Positions 17,921-24,333 of a stretch of DNA of 64,000 nucleotides are shown piece by piece. Position 1 is the first letter of the stretch, and every line of letters starts with the position of its first letter. This DNA comes from Streptosporangium brasiliense (GTDB lineage: Bacteria > Actinomycetota > Actinomycetes > Streptosporangiales > Streptosporangiaceae): NCBI RefSeq assembly GCF_030811595.1, contig NZ_JAUSRB010000002.1:3720001-3784000 (forward strand), written 5' to 3'. The notes under the pieces are model-generated. The model saw nothing but the letters and a program-made list of their open reading frames with translations, made no database searches and was not told the DNA's origin. The position numbers and the translations under genes are program-made.

Positions 17921-18518
17921 GGCGGCCCAGGAGGGCGTACGGGCGGCCCCGGAGGGCACGCAGGCGGCGGAGGAGGGCCCCCGAGCCGCCGCGGATGGCG
18001 CGCAGGTGACCCTGGACGGCGCGCGGGCGACCGCGGACGGGGCGCAGGTCGCACTGGACGGCGCGCGGGCGGCCTCGGACGGCGTGCACATGACCCTGGA
18101 CGGCGCGCAGGTCGCGCCGGACGGCGCGCGGGCGGCCGCGGACGGGAAGGTGTCCTTCCCGATCGTCGGCGATCTCGCCGGGCTCCGGCGGCTGGCCCGC
18201 CGGTTCCTGGAGCCGGAGGCGTTCGACGAGCTGCGGGAGATGAACTTCATCCTCGCCATCAGCGAGGCCGCCAACAACGTGCTCGACCACGCCGGCACCG
18301 CGGGCACCGTCACCCTGCTGCGTGCCGCCGACCGGATCGTGGCGGAGATCAGTGACCGGGCGGGGCTGCTCACCGACGCCGAGGCCGGCACGACCGCGCC
18401 CCCGGTCGGGTCCCGCCGCGGCTACGGGCTCTGGCTGATGCGTCAGATGTGCGACAAGGTGGAGATCCTGCACGGTCCGGCCGGATCCACCGTCCGGCTC
18501 ACCGTCCTGCGCGCCTGA
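17913..18518 (+). CDS. anti-sigma-type ATPase/kinase with a ten-heptad N-terminal repeat
   Basis: A protein of about 201 residues. After a few residues come ten tandem heptads of the form [DE]-G-x5 (for example DGAQVTL, DGARATA, DGAQVAL), ending at DGK near residue 78. Then follows an RsbW-like HATPase domain: ISEAANNVLDHAGTAG (N-box) and RRGYGLWLMRQMCDKVEI (G-box), ending STVRLTVLRA. Such proteins phosphorylate STAS antagonists and hold a sigma factor. GTG 17913 overlaps the stop of the STAS gene, giving translational coupling; TTG 17898 is an alternative. No sigma factor gene is adjacent, so its target is elsewhere. Confidence 0.85.
   Translation: MAEAAQEGVRAAPEGTQAAEEGPRAAADGAQVTLDGARATADGAQVALDGARAASDGVHMTLDGAQVAPDGARAAADGKVSFPIVGDLAGLRRLARRFLEPEAFDELREMNFILAISEAANNVLDHAGTAGTVTLLRAADRIVAEISDRAGLLTDAEAGTTAPPVGSRRGYGLWLMRQMCDKVEILHGPAGSTVRLTVLRA
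17931..18140 (+). repeat. 21-bp in-frame minisatellite (ten heptapeptides)
   Basis: Ten units of 21 bp encode successive heptads EGVRAAP, EGTQAAE, EGPRAAA, DGAQVTL, DGARATA, DGAQVAL, DGARAAS, DGVHMTL, DGAQVAP and DGARAAA. The period keeps the frame, so copy number can change without breaking the protein. Confidence 0.9.
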
Positions 18519-18525
18519 GGTCCGG

Positions 18526-18798
18526 CTACGGCTCGGCCAGCGGATCCTGCCGCAGGCTGATGCGCCTGGCCCACCTGCCGATCTGCGCTCCGTCGAACTG
18601 CTGGACCCCGGGGAGCTGCAGCAGGGCCGCCCGCAGGGCCTCCTCCACCTCCTCGACCGGCCTGCCGCCGTGCCCGGCGCCGATCCGCCCCACCACCTGG
18701 GTGGTCCGGGCGTCGAGACGTGGCTCCCTGCCCGCGGCGGTGTGCGCGGCCACCTCGCGCAGGGCGGCGTTGTCCATGGTGATACGGACGCGAGACAT
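18526..18798 (-). CDS. hypothetical protein
   Basis: A 90-residue soluble protein with no recognised domain. It starts MSRVRITMDNAALREVAAHT and contains a polar central part (RPVEEVEEALRAALLQLPGV) and a terminal RWARRISLRQDPLAEP. The opening strand and helix followed by a second helix look like a compact alpha/beta fold. ATG 18798 is preceded by a GGGGGGAACCGAGG purine run. It converges with the ATPase gene (7 bp between stops). No functional call is possible. Confidence 0.6.
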   Translation of the reverse strand: MSRVRITMDNAALREVAAHTAAGREPRLDARTTQVVGRIGAGHGGRPVEEVEEALRAALLQLPGVQQFDGAQIGRWARRISLRQDPLAEP

Positions 18799-18964
18799 CC
18801 TCGGTTCCCCCCGGAGACCATAGGTTCCACGGGACCGGTCCCGATGCCCGTTTCTCGCTGGATCAGCAGTGGCATACGTCCTGGCCTGCCAGAACGTGAC
18901 TCCGGTCCCGGAGGGAGTGTCCCACGGCCCCGCATGATCCGGTGGCAGGACGCGCCGGCGGAGC

Positions 18965-19528
18965 TCATCGGGCCGGACGCGAGGTGAAGGCGTGGGCCCC
19001 TTCCGCCCAGGTCCGGTCGAGGTCGGAGCCGTCGGGGTAGCGGCCGTCGAGCTCCAGGATCACCATCCCGTGGGCGAAGGACCACAGCGCCTGGGCCAGG
19101 TACGGCTCGCCGGCGGCCAGGAAGAAGGGGGTGCCCGCCCACTCCTCCAGGCCGGGGGCGAGCCGCTGCCGGGGGAGCGGTCCCGAGGTCGCCAGGCGGT
19201 AGAGGTTGGGATGGGCCAGGGCGGTGCGCCGGTAGGCGCGGAGCACCGCGTCGACCGGCTCCCCTCGGGGCGCCGAGCCGAGGGCCGCCTGGAGCGCCGC
19301 GTAGAGGGCCGTCCCTATCTCGGCGAACCCCCGCTCCATGAGCGCGGCCTCGACGGCGGCCTTGTCGGGCAGGTGCTTGTAGAGCGACGGGGCCCGGATG
19401 CCGAGCCGGTCGGCCAGGGCGCGCATGGTGAGGGCGTCGCGTCCCTCCTCCTCCAGCAGCTCTCGGGCGACCGTGACGATCTCCGCCGCCCGGGGGGTGA
19501 GGGGGGTCAGTTCCGGCTGGGTGCTCAT
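18965..19528 (-). CDS. TetR family transcriptional regulator (SRPBCC operon)
   Basis: A 187-residue TetR repressor: N-terminal helix-turn-helix RDALTMRALADRLGIRAPSL with YKHLPDKAAVEAAL (residues about 30-65) and a TetR_C ligand domain (GFAEIGTALYAALQ to the end). Its ATG overlaps the stop of the upstream SRPBCC gene by ATGA, so both are one operon read from a promoter at about 20045-20095. Two strong palindromes there are the likely operators, so the gene probably controls itself. Confidence 0.9.
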   Translation of the reverse strand: MSTQPELTPLTPRAAEIVTVARELLEEEGRDALTMRALADRLGIRAPSLYKHLPDKAAVEAALMERGFAEIGTALYAALQAALGSAPRGEPVDAVLRAYRRTALAHPNLYRLATSGPLPRQRLAPGLEEWAGTPFFLAAGEPYLAQALWSFAHGMVILELDGRYPDGSDLDRTWAEGAHAFTSRPAR

Positions 19529-20037
19529 CAGGGCATCTTCTCAGCGCGGGCCTTCAGCGCCGTGTTCATCGCCGCGAAGTTGTCGGCCACCTCCAGGGCG
19601 CCGCCGGCCAGCGGCACGAGCGCGCCGGTGAACGTCTCGCCCTGCGTCAGCCGGCTGCGTCCGGCGCCGAGGTCCTCGATGCGGAAGTAGTGCTCGCCGT
19701 CCACGATCCCCGGCACCCCGAACCGGCCGATCCAGCGCAGCTCCCGCCCGGGGGTGGCGGCCAGGACCGTGGGGCTGAAAGTGGTGATCTCGCCCTGGTC
19801 GGAGAGCTGGTTGGTGAGCACCGCGCCGACACGTGCCTGTCCCTCCGCGCTCACGATGAACGGGTTCCACTGCGGATAGGAGCCGAAGTCGGTCAGCACC
19901 TGCCACACCCGCTCCGGCGAAGCGTTGATCTCGATCTCGGTGCGGATCTTGTGGGGGGCCGCGAGCGTCCAGGCGTACAGGCCCGCGGGGACGGCGACGA
20001 GCAGGGCGACGGCGATGAGCAGGATCTTCTTGAGCAC
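19528..20037 (-). CDS. membrane-anchored SRPBCC (START/Bet v1-like) protein
   Basis: A 169-residue protein. It has an N-terminal anchor or signal helix (KKILLIAVALLVAVPAGLYA) and then an SRPBCC lipid-binding fold: EIEINASPERVWQVLTDFGS, YPQWNPFIVSAEG, GVPGIVDGEHYFRIEDLG, and the C-terminal helix LEVADNFAAMNTALKARAE. Proteins of this class bind hydrophobic ligands or assist cyclisation reactions; the ligand is unknown. Start GTG 20037 has GGAGGA 4-5 nt upstream. It is the first gene of the operon with the TetR regulator, so the regulator's ligand may be linked to this protein's substrate (inference). Confidence 0.85.
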   Translation of the reverse strand: MLKKILLIAVALLVAVPAGLYAWTLAAPHKIRTEIEINASPERVWQVLTDFGSYPQWNPFIVSAEGQARVGAVLTNQLSDQGEITTFSPTVLAATPGRELRWIGRFGVPGIVDGEHYFRIEDLGAGRSRLTQGETFTGALVPLAGGALEVADNFAAMNTALKARAEKMP

Positions 20038-20047
20038 TTGTTCCTCC

Positions 20048-20092
20048 GTGGCTAACTTTGTTAGCCACGACTTTAGGCTAACAAAGTTAGCC
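20048..20092. promoter_or_regulatory. twin palindromic TetR operators
   Basis: Site 1 (20048-20068) has 9-bp arms GTGGCTAAC/GTTAGCCAC around TTT. Site 2 (20076-20092) has 7-bp arms GGCTAAC/GTTAGCC around AAA. Centres are 26 bp apart, in a GC-poor pocket 11 bp upstream of the SRPBCC start. Confidence 0.85.
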
Positions 20093-20246
20093 ACGCAAGT
20101 GCTGGCGTGGAGAGTCCGCCGCGCCCGCCTCGTCCCTCGATCCGACACTTGGTCCGATCGCTCACCGGAGTGTGCGCCGTCACGTCCCCGGGCGCCTGCG
20201 AGGGCGACGGGATCGCCATCTAGGTTGTATTCCTAACTAGCTTGTT

Positions 20247-20261
20247 CTACCGTCTAGGTAG
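20247..20261 (+). promoter_or_regulatory. PadR-type box upstream of the CPBP gene
   Basis: CTACC-N5-GGTAG palindrome 24 bp before the CPBP start, containing the word CTAGGTAG that recurs before the padR gene. A looser pair CTAGGTT/TAACTAG lies just upstream at 20220-20240. Confidence 0.5.
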
Positions 20262-20284
20262 CACAGCACCGATGGAGGTCCCCC

Positions 20285-21007
20285 GTGTCGTTCACCCCTC
20301 TGTCGTTCGTCCTGACGGCCGTCCTGATCGGCTATCTGGCCGTCGTCAGCCCCCTGCTCGGCAAGCGCACCTACGACAGACTGGCCCGGACCCGCGACCA
20401 GGACCCCACGGTCTACCGCCGGATGTTCACGCTCTGGAGTGCCGAGCTGTGGGCGCTGGCCGCCGTGGCGCTGCTCATCGTCGCCGTGGAGCCGGGTCTC
20501 GACGCCGCGGGCGTCGGCCTGGCGATCAAGGAGCCGCTGGACGACACCCTCGGTACGGTCGCCGGCTTCCTGGTCGCCGCCACGGCCGGAGTGCTCGTCC
20601 TCAGGTGGCTGGCCGCCAAGGGCAGGCCCGTCCCCGGTCAGCAGGCCTTCCACCACCTGCTGCCGCGAACCCCGGCCGAGCGCTGGTACGCCGCCGGCCT
20701 GTCGGTGACCGCCGGCGTCACCGAGGAGATCGTCTACCGGGGCCTGCTCATCGCGGTCGGCACGCACGCGTTCGGCCTGAGCGAGGGGGGCGCGGCCTTC
20801 GGCGCGCTGGCGGTGTTCGTCCTCGGCCACCTCTACCAGGGCTGGCGCGGCATGCTCATGGTCACCCTGATCGGATTTAGCCTGACCTCGCTCTACCTGA
20901 GGACCGACAGCCTGCTCCTGCCGATCCTGCTGCACGCGCTGATCGACCTCCGCGGCCTGGTGCTCACCCCGCGGCCGCGACGCGAGCTAGTCGGGCATGC
21001 GGTCTAG
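20285..21007 (+). CDS. CPBP family intramembrane metalloprotease
   Basis: A 240-residue polytopic membrane protein with at least six hydrophobic helices. The CPBP (Abi) motifs are clear: EE in GVTEEIVYRGLLIAVG (residues about 145-160), His in FVLGHLYQGWRGM, and a last His in LPILLHALIDLRG. These form the metal site of type II CAAX-protease-like enzymes. Start GTG 20285 has GGAGG upstream. It precedes a PadR regulator by 14 bp, and both promoters carry GGTAG/CTACC palindromes, so PadR probably controls it. Confidence 0.9.
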   Translation: MSFTPLSFVLTAVLIGYLAVVSPLLGKRTYDRLARTRDQDPTVYRRMFTLWSAELWALAAVALLIVAVEPGLDAAGVGLAIKEPLDDTLGTVAGFLVAATAGVLVLRWLAAKGRPVPGQQAFHHLLPRTPAERWYAAGLSVTAGVTEEIVYRGLLIAVGTHAFGLSEGGAAFGALAVFVLGHLYQGWRGMLMVTLIGFSLTSLYLRTDSLLLPILLHALIDLRGLVLTPRPRRELVGHAV

Positions 21008-21021
21008 GTAGGATCGCTACC
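21007..21021 (+). promoter_or_regulatory. PadR-type box touching the padR start codon
   Basis: GGTAG-N5-CTACC ends one base before the padR ATG at 21022, with CTAG overlapping its left arm. No Shine-Dalgarno sequence fits between, so the message may be leaderless or rely on translation from the CPBP gene. Confidence 0.5.
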
Positions 21022-21399
21022 ATGACGAGCGATCGACGAGCGAGCTGGCTCAAAGGCGTGCTCGACCTGCTGGTTCTCGCCAGCCTGACGGCCGGCGAGA
21101 ACTATGGCTACGAGATCGCCAAAGACCTCGCCGAGTCGGGCCTCGGTCAGATCAAGGGCGGCACCCTCTATCCGGTGCTCAACCGGTTGGAGGAGGCGGG
21201 GCTGGTCACCGCCGAGTTCCGGGTGACCGAGCGCGGGCCCGGCCGCCGCTACTACCGGCTCACCGACCAGGGCAGGCAGACGCTTGCCGAGCAGGGCGGG
21301 CTCTGGCTGGGCTTCGACGAGTCGGTGCGCGCCGTACTGGCCAGGGGCCGCGCCGAGGCTCTTCAGCCCGCGGGTTCACAGGGGGAGGAGCCCCGATGA
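21022..21399 (+). CDS. PadR family transcriptional regulator
   Basis: A 125-residue PadR-type winged-helix repressor. It begins SWLKGVLDLLVLASLTAGEN, then has YGYEIAKDLAESGLGQIKGG, TLYPVLNRLEEAGLVTAEF and RRYYRLTDQGRQTLAEQ, the family's recognition helix and wing. A short C-terminal helix follows. It lies between the CPBP protease gene and a membrane protein gene whose start it overlaps by ATGA. This is the common actinobacterial arrangement of PadR plus a membrane sensor-like protein. Confidence 0.92.
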   Translation: MTSDRRASWLKGVLDLLVLASLTAGENYGYEIAKDLAESGLGQIKGGTLYPVLNRLEEAGLVTAEFRVTERGPGRRYYRLTDQGRQTLAEQGGLWLGFDESVRAVLARGRAEALQPAGSQGEEPR

Positions 21400-22190
21400 G
21401 CGGCCATGTCGACGAGGCCACCGGGAGCGGCCGTCCCGGGGAGGCGGGCGGCGGCTACTTCGGCGAGCTCGCCGTGCTGCTGGCCGAGGCGGGCACACCG
21501 GCCGACCGGGTCAGGGCCACGCTCGACGACCTCGCCGGCTACCTCGCCGAGAGCGGCGGCGCCCCCGAGGAGGAGTTCGGCCCGGTGGCCGAGCTGGCCC
21601 GGGAGCTGGCCGTCCCCCCGGCCCCGCCCGCCGGGCCCGCCGCGGGCGCCCGCACCTGGCGCTGGACCGCCGACCTGTTCCACGACGTCAAGATGCTCAA
21701 CGAGTACGGCGCGCAGGGCTGGGAGGTCGACAGGGTCGACGCGAAGGGCCTGTTCGTCAGCGTCCGCGACCCCGAGCACCCCCAGCAGTGGGAATACCGG
21801 AGAGAGCTGGTCCCGCCCGGCCGCCGGCAGAGCCTGCTCGACCTGCTCGCCCCCGACGGCTGGGAGCCGTGCGGCACGTGGGTGCGTTTCGAGTATTTCA
21901 AGCGGCCCAAGGCCGCCAGTGTGGGACCGGCCGCCGAGCTGGCCGCGCCGCCGCAGGCTCCCGGACGCAGCCTCTTCTTCAGCCCGAAGTTCTACGCCCT
22001 CGTCGCCGCCACGCTGGTGCTGGCGGCGGTGGCCCTGGTGTCGCTGCTGCGCTCCGCCGGAGAGGAGCTCACCGGATCCGAGGGCGGCCTCGACACCGTC
22101 CTGGGTCTGCTCACCGGGGCGGCCGTGGGCGCGCTGGTCCCGATGGTCCTGTTGTGGCTGGCCGCTCGGCGGCGTGACCGGAGGCGCTGA
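21396..22190 (+). CDS. PadR-linked membrane protein with HAAS-like and DUF2812-like regions
   Basis: A 264-residue protein. The N-terminal 80 residues resemble the HAAS signalling module found after PadR regulators (YFGELAVLLAEAGTPADRVR, then TLDDLAGYLAESGG). The middle (residues about 85-170) has RTWRWTADLFHDVKMLNEYG, WEVDRVDAKGLFVSV and WVRFEYFKRP, like DUF2812 proteins. Two C-terminal membrane helices follow (FYALVAATLVLAAVALVSLL; LTGAAVGALVPMVLLWLAA) and a basic end RRRDRRR. It overlaps padR by four bases. Its role is probably to act with PadR (inference). Confidence 0.75.
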   Translation: MSGHVDEATGSGRPGEAGGGYFGELAVLLAEAGTPADRVRATLDDLAGYLAESGGAPEEEFGPVAELARELAVPPAPPAGPAAGARTWRWTADLFHDVKMLNEYGAQGWEVDRVDAKGLFVSVRDPEHPQQWEYRRELVPPGRRQSLLDLLAPDGWEPCGTWVRFEYFKRPKAASVGPAAELAAPPQAPGRSLFFSPKFYALVAATLVLAAVALVSLLRSAGEELTGSEGGLDTVLGLLTGAAVGALVPMVLLWLAARRRDRRR

Positions 22191-22229
22191 GCCTGGCGAG
22201 GGCATCCGGCGCGGCTCCCGCTTGCGGAT

Positions 22230-22246
22230 GAACATCGAAGATGTTC
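22230..22246. promoter_or_regulatory. 17-nt palindrome GAACATC-GAA-GATGTTC
   Basis: Perfect 7-bp arms in an AT-richer pocket, 40 bp after the 21396 gene and 160 bp before the HAD gene. It may be an operator or a small terminator; no regulator of obvious fit lies downstream. Confidence 0.45.
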
Positions 22247-22346
22247 GAATGAACGTGAAATGTTTGCGGAACGGCTGAGCATGGCCGCCGCCCCTCCAGG
22301 CTCGGTACGGCCGGGGCGCCGGACCCCGCACCCGCCGCCCGCTCGT

Positions 22347-22411
22347 ACCGGACCGACCTGGGAGAAACCGTGACCGCCCCGCACCGGACCGACCTGGAGG
22401 AATCCGTGACC
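22347..22411 (+). repeat. duplicated ribosome binding site plus GTG start
   Basis: A 29-nt segment ending in CCGTGACC occurs at 22347-22375 and 22383-22411, offset 36 bp. Each copy carries its own purine-rich ribosome binding site (GGGAGAAA and GGAGGAAT) and an in-frame GTG (22370 and 22406). Confidence 0.9.
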
Positions 22412-22981
22412 ACCTGGATGCTGCTGGACTACGGCGAGGTGATCTCCCTGGCGCAGCCGGCCGAGGAGGTGGCGGCGATGGCCGCCGTCGCGGGCCAGGA
22501 CCCCGAGGCCTTCCGCGACCGCTACTGGCGTCACCGGGACCTCTACGACCGCGGCCAGGACCCCCACCTCTACTGGGGGAACGTCCTCGGCCGGGAGCTG
22601 GCCGCCGCCGACCCCGTCGTGGCCGAGCTCAACGCGGCCGACGTCGCGAGTTGGTCCCACCTCAACCCCGCCAGCCTCGACATGCTCGGCGAGCTCACCG
22701 GCCGCCACCGGCTCGCGCTGCTGTCCAACGCCCCCGAGCCGCTGGCGGCGGCCATCGACCACGCCCCCTGGGCCACGATGTTCGCCCACCGCTTCTACAG
22801 CTGCCGCCTGGCCCTGGCCAAGCCCGACGCCGCCATCTTCGAGAAAGTCCTCGACGGGCTCGGCGCGGCCCCCGGCGAGGTCACCTTCCTCGACGACCGG
22901 GCCGACAACATCGACGCCGCGGCGGCACTCGGGATCAACGCCGTGCTCTATCGTGCGCAGCCGTACCCGCACGGAGGGTGA
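22406..22981 (+). CDS. HAD family hydrolase
   Basis: A 191-residue haloacid dehalogenase-like phosphatase of the HAD-IA type. Motif I is LLDYGEVISL near the N-terminus (nucleophile Asp), motif II HRLALLSNAPEPL, motif III lysine in LAKPDAAIFEKVLDGLG, and motif IV VTFLDDRADNIDAAAALGI. The substrate is unknown. GTG 22406 is chosen since it has GGAGGAAT 4 nt upstream and puts motif I at the N-terminus; GTG 22370, with its own ribosome binding site in the duplicated segment, would add 12 residues. Confidence 0.88.
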   Translation: MTTWMLLDYGEVISLAQPAEEVAAMAAVAGQDPEAFRDRYWRHRDLYDRGQDPHLYWGNVLGRELAAADPVVAELNAADVASWSHLNPASLDMLGELTGRHRLALLSNAPEPLAAAIDHAPWATMFAHRFYSCRLALAKPDAAIFEKVLDGLGAAPGEVTFLDDRADNIDAAAALGINAVLYRAQPYPHGG

Positions 22982-23135
22982 GGGCGGCCTGCGGTCCGCG
23001 TGACGCCGGAGCGCCGGGACCGTGAGGAGGACGCGCCGGCGGGGGCGGCGCGGGCGGCCGACGCCACCCCCCGCCGGGCGGCGGGGCGCCGTGCCGCCTC
23101 GGCGGATCTCCGGGGGAGGCGGGGCCCGCCGGCGC

Positions 23136-23504
23136 TCACCGGAAGGCCGACAGGCTCCCCTCGGAGGCCCGCCGCAGGGACTCGCTCACATCCGGGTCGA
23201 TGGGGAACGCCTCGCTCAGCCGGGTCAGCTCCAGGAGGCGGGCCAGGAATCCGTGGACGCCGGCCAGCCGGAGCCAGCCGTTCTGCTCGTAGGTGCGACG
23301 CATGCTCGTCAGCAGCGCCCAGACCCCTGTGGAGTCGCAGAAACCCAGGTCCGCCGTGTCGATGATGATCCGGACGTGTCCTCGCGTCAGCAGTCCCGCG
23401 AGTGCCTCCTCAAGCTGTGGGGCCGATAATTTGTCTAGATCACCGGCGAGCGAGACCACGGAGAAATGTGGATGGTCGCTCACCGTGACGGAAAGTCGAG
23501 TCAT
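23136..23504 (-). CDS. STAS-domain anti-anti-sigma factor
   Basis: A 122-residue STAS protein. It has the strand order SVTVSDHPHFSVVSLAGDLD, then VRIIIDTADLGFCDSTGVWA with the expected phospho-Ser in FCDSTG, and a final helix LLELTRLSEAFPIDPDVSES. It resembles the STAS protein at 17594 in plan, but no kinase or phosphatase gene is adjacent. ATG 23504 has a GGGG stretch upstream. The frame stays open further upstream because a truncated SRPBCC remnant lies there in the same frame; that extension is not part of the domain. Confidence 0.85.
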   Translation of the reverse strand: MTRLSVTVSDHPHFSVVSLAGDLDKLSAPQLEEALAGLLTRGHVRIIIDTADLGFCDSTGVWALLTSMRRTYEQNGWLRLAGVHGFLARLLELTRLSEAFPIDPDVSESLRRASEGSLSAFR

Positions 23505-23631
23505 GTTGCCCCGCTGTCTACGGCTGTTGGAGACAGCGCCCTTGTGGGGAGCCGTGCAAAGACGGAAACCACTATCACCACCGTACGCCCGTGGCTCAGG
23601 ACAGTTCAACGGGTCGGCGTGAACGCCGGGG

Positions 23632-23804
23632 TCAGGGGACGCGGCCCGGATCAGCCGGTCCGGATCGGTGCGGGCGTCCCGGACATCCTCGATCGGCGCG
23701 TCGTAGCTGCGCCGTATCACCGCGGTGCGGGCCTCGCCCGCCGGGATCCGGCGGCCGTCGATCTCGCGGTGGGTCCCGTTGCGGAAGCCGGCGACGCCGG
23801 TCAC
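23632..23804 (-). pseudogene. truncated SRPBCC/AHSA1 gene (N-terminal remnant)
   Basis: From ATG 23804, overlapping the arsR stop by ATGA, the reading gives FRNGTHREIDGRRIPAGEAR, then TAVIRRSYDAPIEDVRDART and DPDRL. That is the start of an AHSA1-type SRPBCC protein, the usual partner of an ArsR regulator of this kind. After about 55 residues the homology stops where the family should continue with the conserved W and strand region. The frame then runs without a stop into the upstream region of the STAS gene, so most of the gene has been deleted. Confidence 0.7.
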
Positions 23805-24193
23805 ATGTCTTCCCGGTCCTCCGTCCTGGGTGTGCCGTCCGGGGGGCCCGCCTCCGCGGCGCTCCGCGTCCGGCGCTCGCGCCTTCCCCGGGCGAGCTCG
23901 GTGCCGAGGGCGTCCAGGCTCCGCTCCCAGAACCGGCGGTAGCGCTCCAGCCAGAGGTCGACCTCCCGCAAGGGGGCGGGGTCGACGGCGTACAGGCGCC
24001 GGGTGCCCTGGGCGCGGACGGTCGCGAACCCGTTGTCGCGCAGCACGCGCAGGTGCTGTGAGACCCCCGGCTGGGAGATCCCGAACTCCTCCTGCACGAC
24101 GGCGCCGATCTCGCCGGCCGACAGCTCGCCGTCGGCGAGCAGCTCCAGGATCCGGCGCCGCACCGGATCGCCGAGAACGTCGAACGCGTGCAT
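23801..24193 (-). CDS. ArsR family transcriptional regulator
   Basis: A 130-residue winged-helix ArsR protein: MHAFDVLGDPVRRRILELLA, EIGAVVQEEFGISQPGVSQH (recognition helix), LRVLRDNGFATVRAQGTRRL (wing), and a C-terminal helix (LREVDLWLERYRRFWERSL) typical of the subgroup paired with SRPBCC genes. There is no metal-binding Cys pair. ATG 24193 begins the conserved fold; a longer frame to 24310 is not supported. A palindrome GAACT-N5-AGTTC (on its own strand) lies 20 bp upstream. Confidence 0.9.
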   Translation of the reverse strand: MHAFDVLGDPVRRRILELLADGELSAGEIGAVVQEEFGISQPGVSQHLRVLRDNGFATVRAQGTRRLYAVDPAPLREVDLWLERYRRFWERSLDALGTELARGRRERRTRSAAEAGPPDGTPRTEDREDM

Positions 24194-24212
24194 GGCGCCA
24201 TTGTATGAGCGA

Positions 24213-24227
24213 GAACTTATATAGTTC
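24213..24227. promoter_or_regulatory. ArsR operator/promoter
   Basis: GAACT-N5-AGTTC, an AT-rich dyad in very GC-rich surroundings. TACAAT (24205-24200, minus strand) could be the -10 box, leaving a leader of only a few bases. Confidence 0.55.
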
Positions 24228-24333
24228 AATCCGGGACGGTCGGGCCCCGCGCCGGCCGGGAGGCCGGCGGGCCGCCGGGGATCCCTGGCCGGGCGGGCCG
24301 TTTGCCCCATGTCACCGGGGGCACCGGGAGACC

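Noticed and set aside
22230..22248. Possible LexA (SOS) box
   Set aside because: The dyad CGAA-N4-TTCG lacks the inner C/G of CGAAC-N4-GTTCG; the longer GAACATC/GATGTTC palindrome explains it better.
23136..23804. A single 222-residue STAS protein with a long N-terminal domain
   Set aside because: The first part is recognisably the start of an SRPBCC protein overlapping arsR, so the long frame is a chance fusion after deletion.
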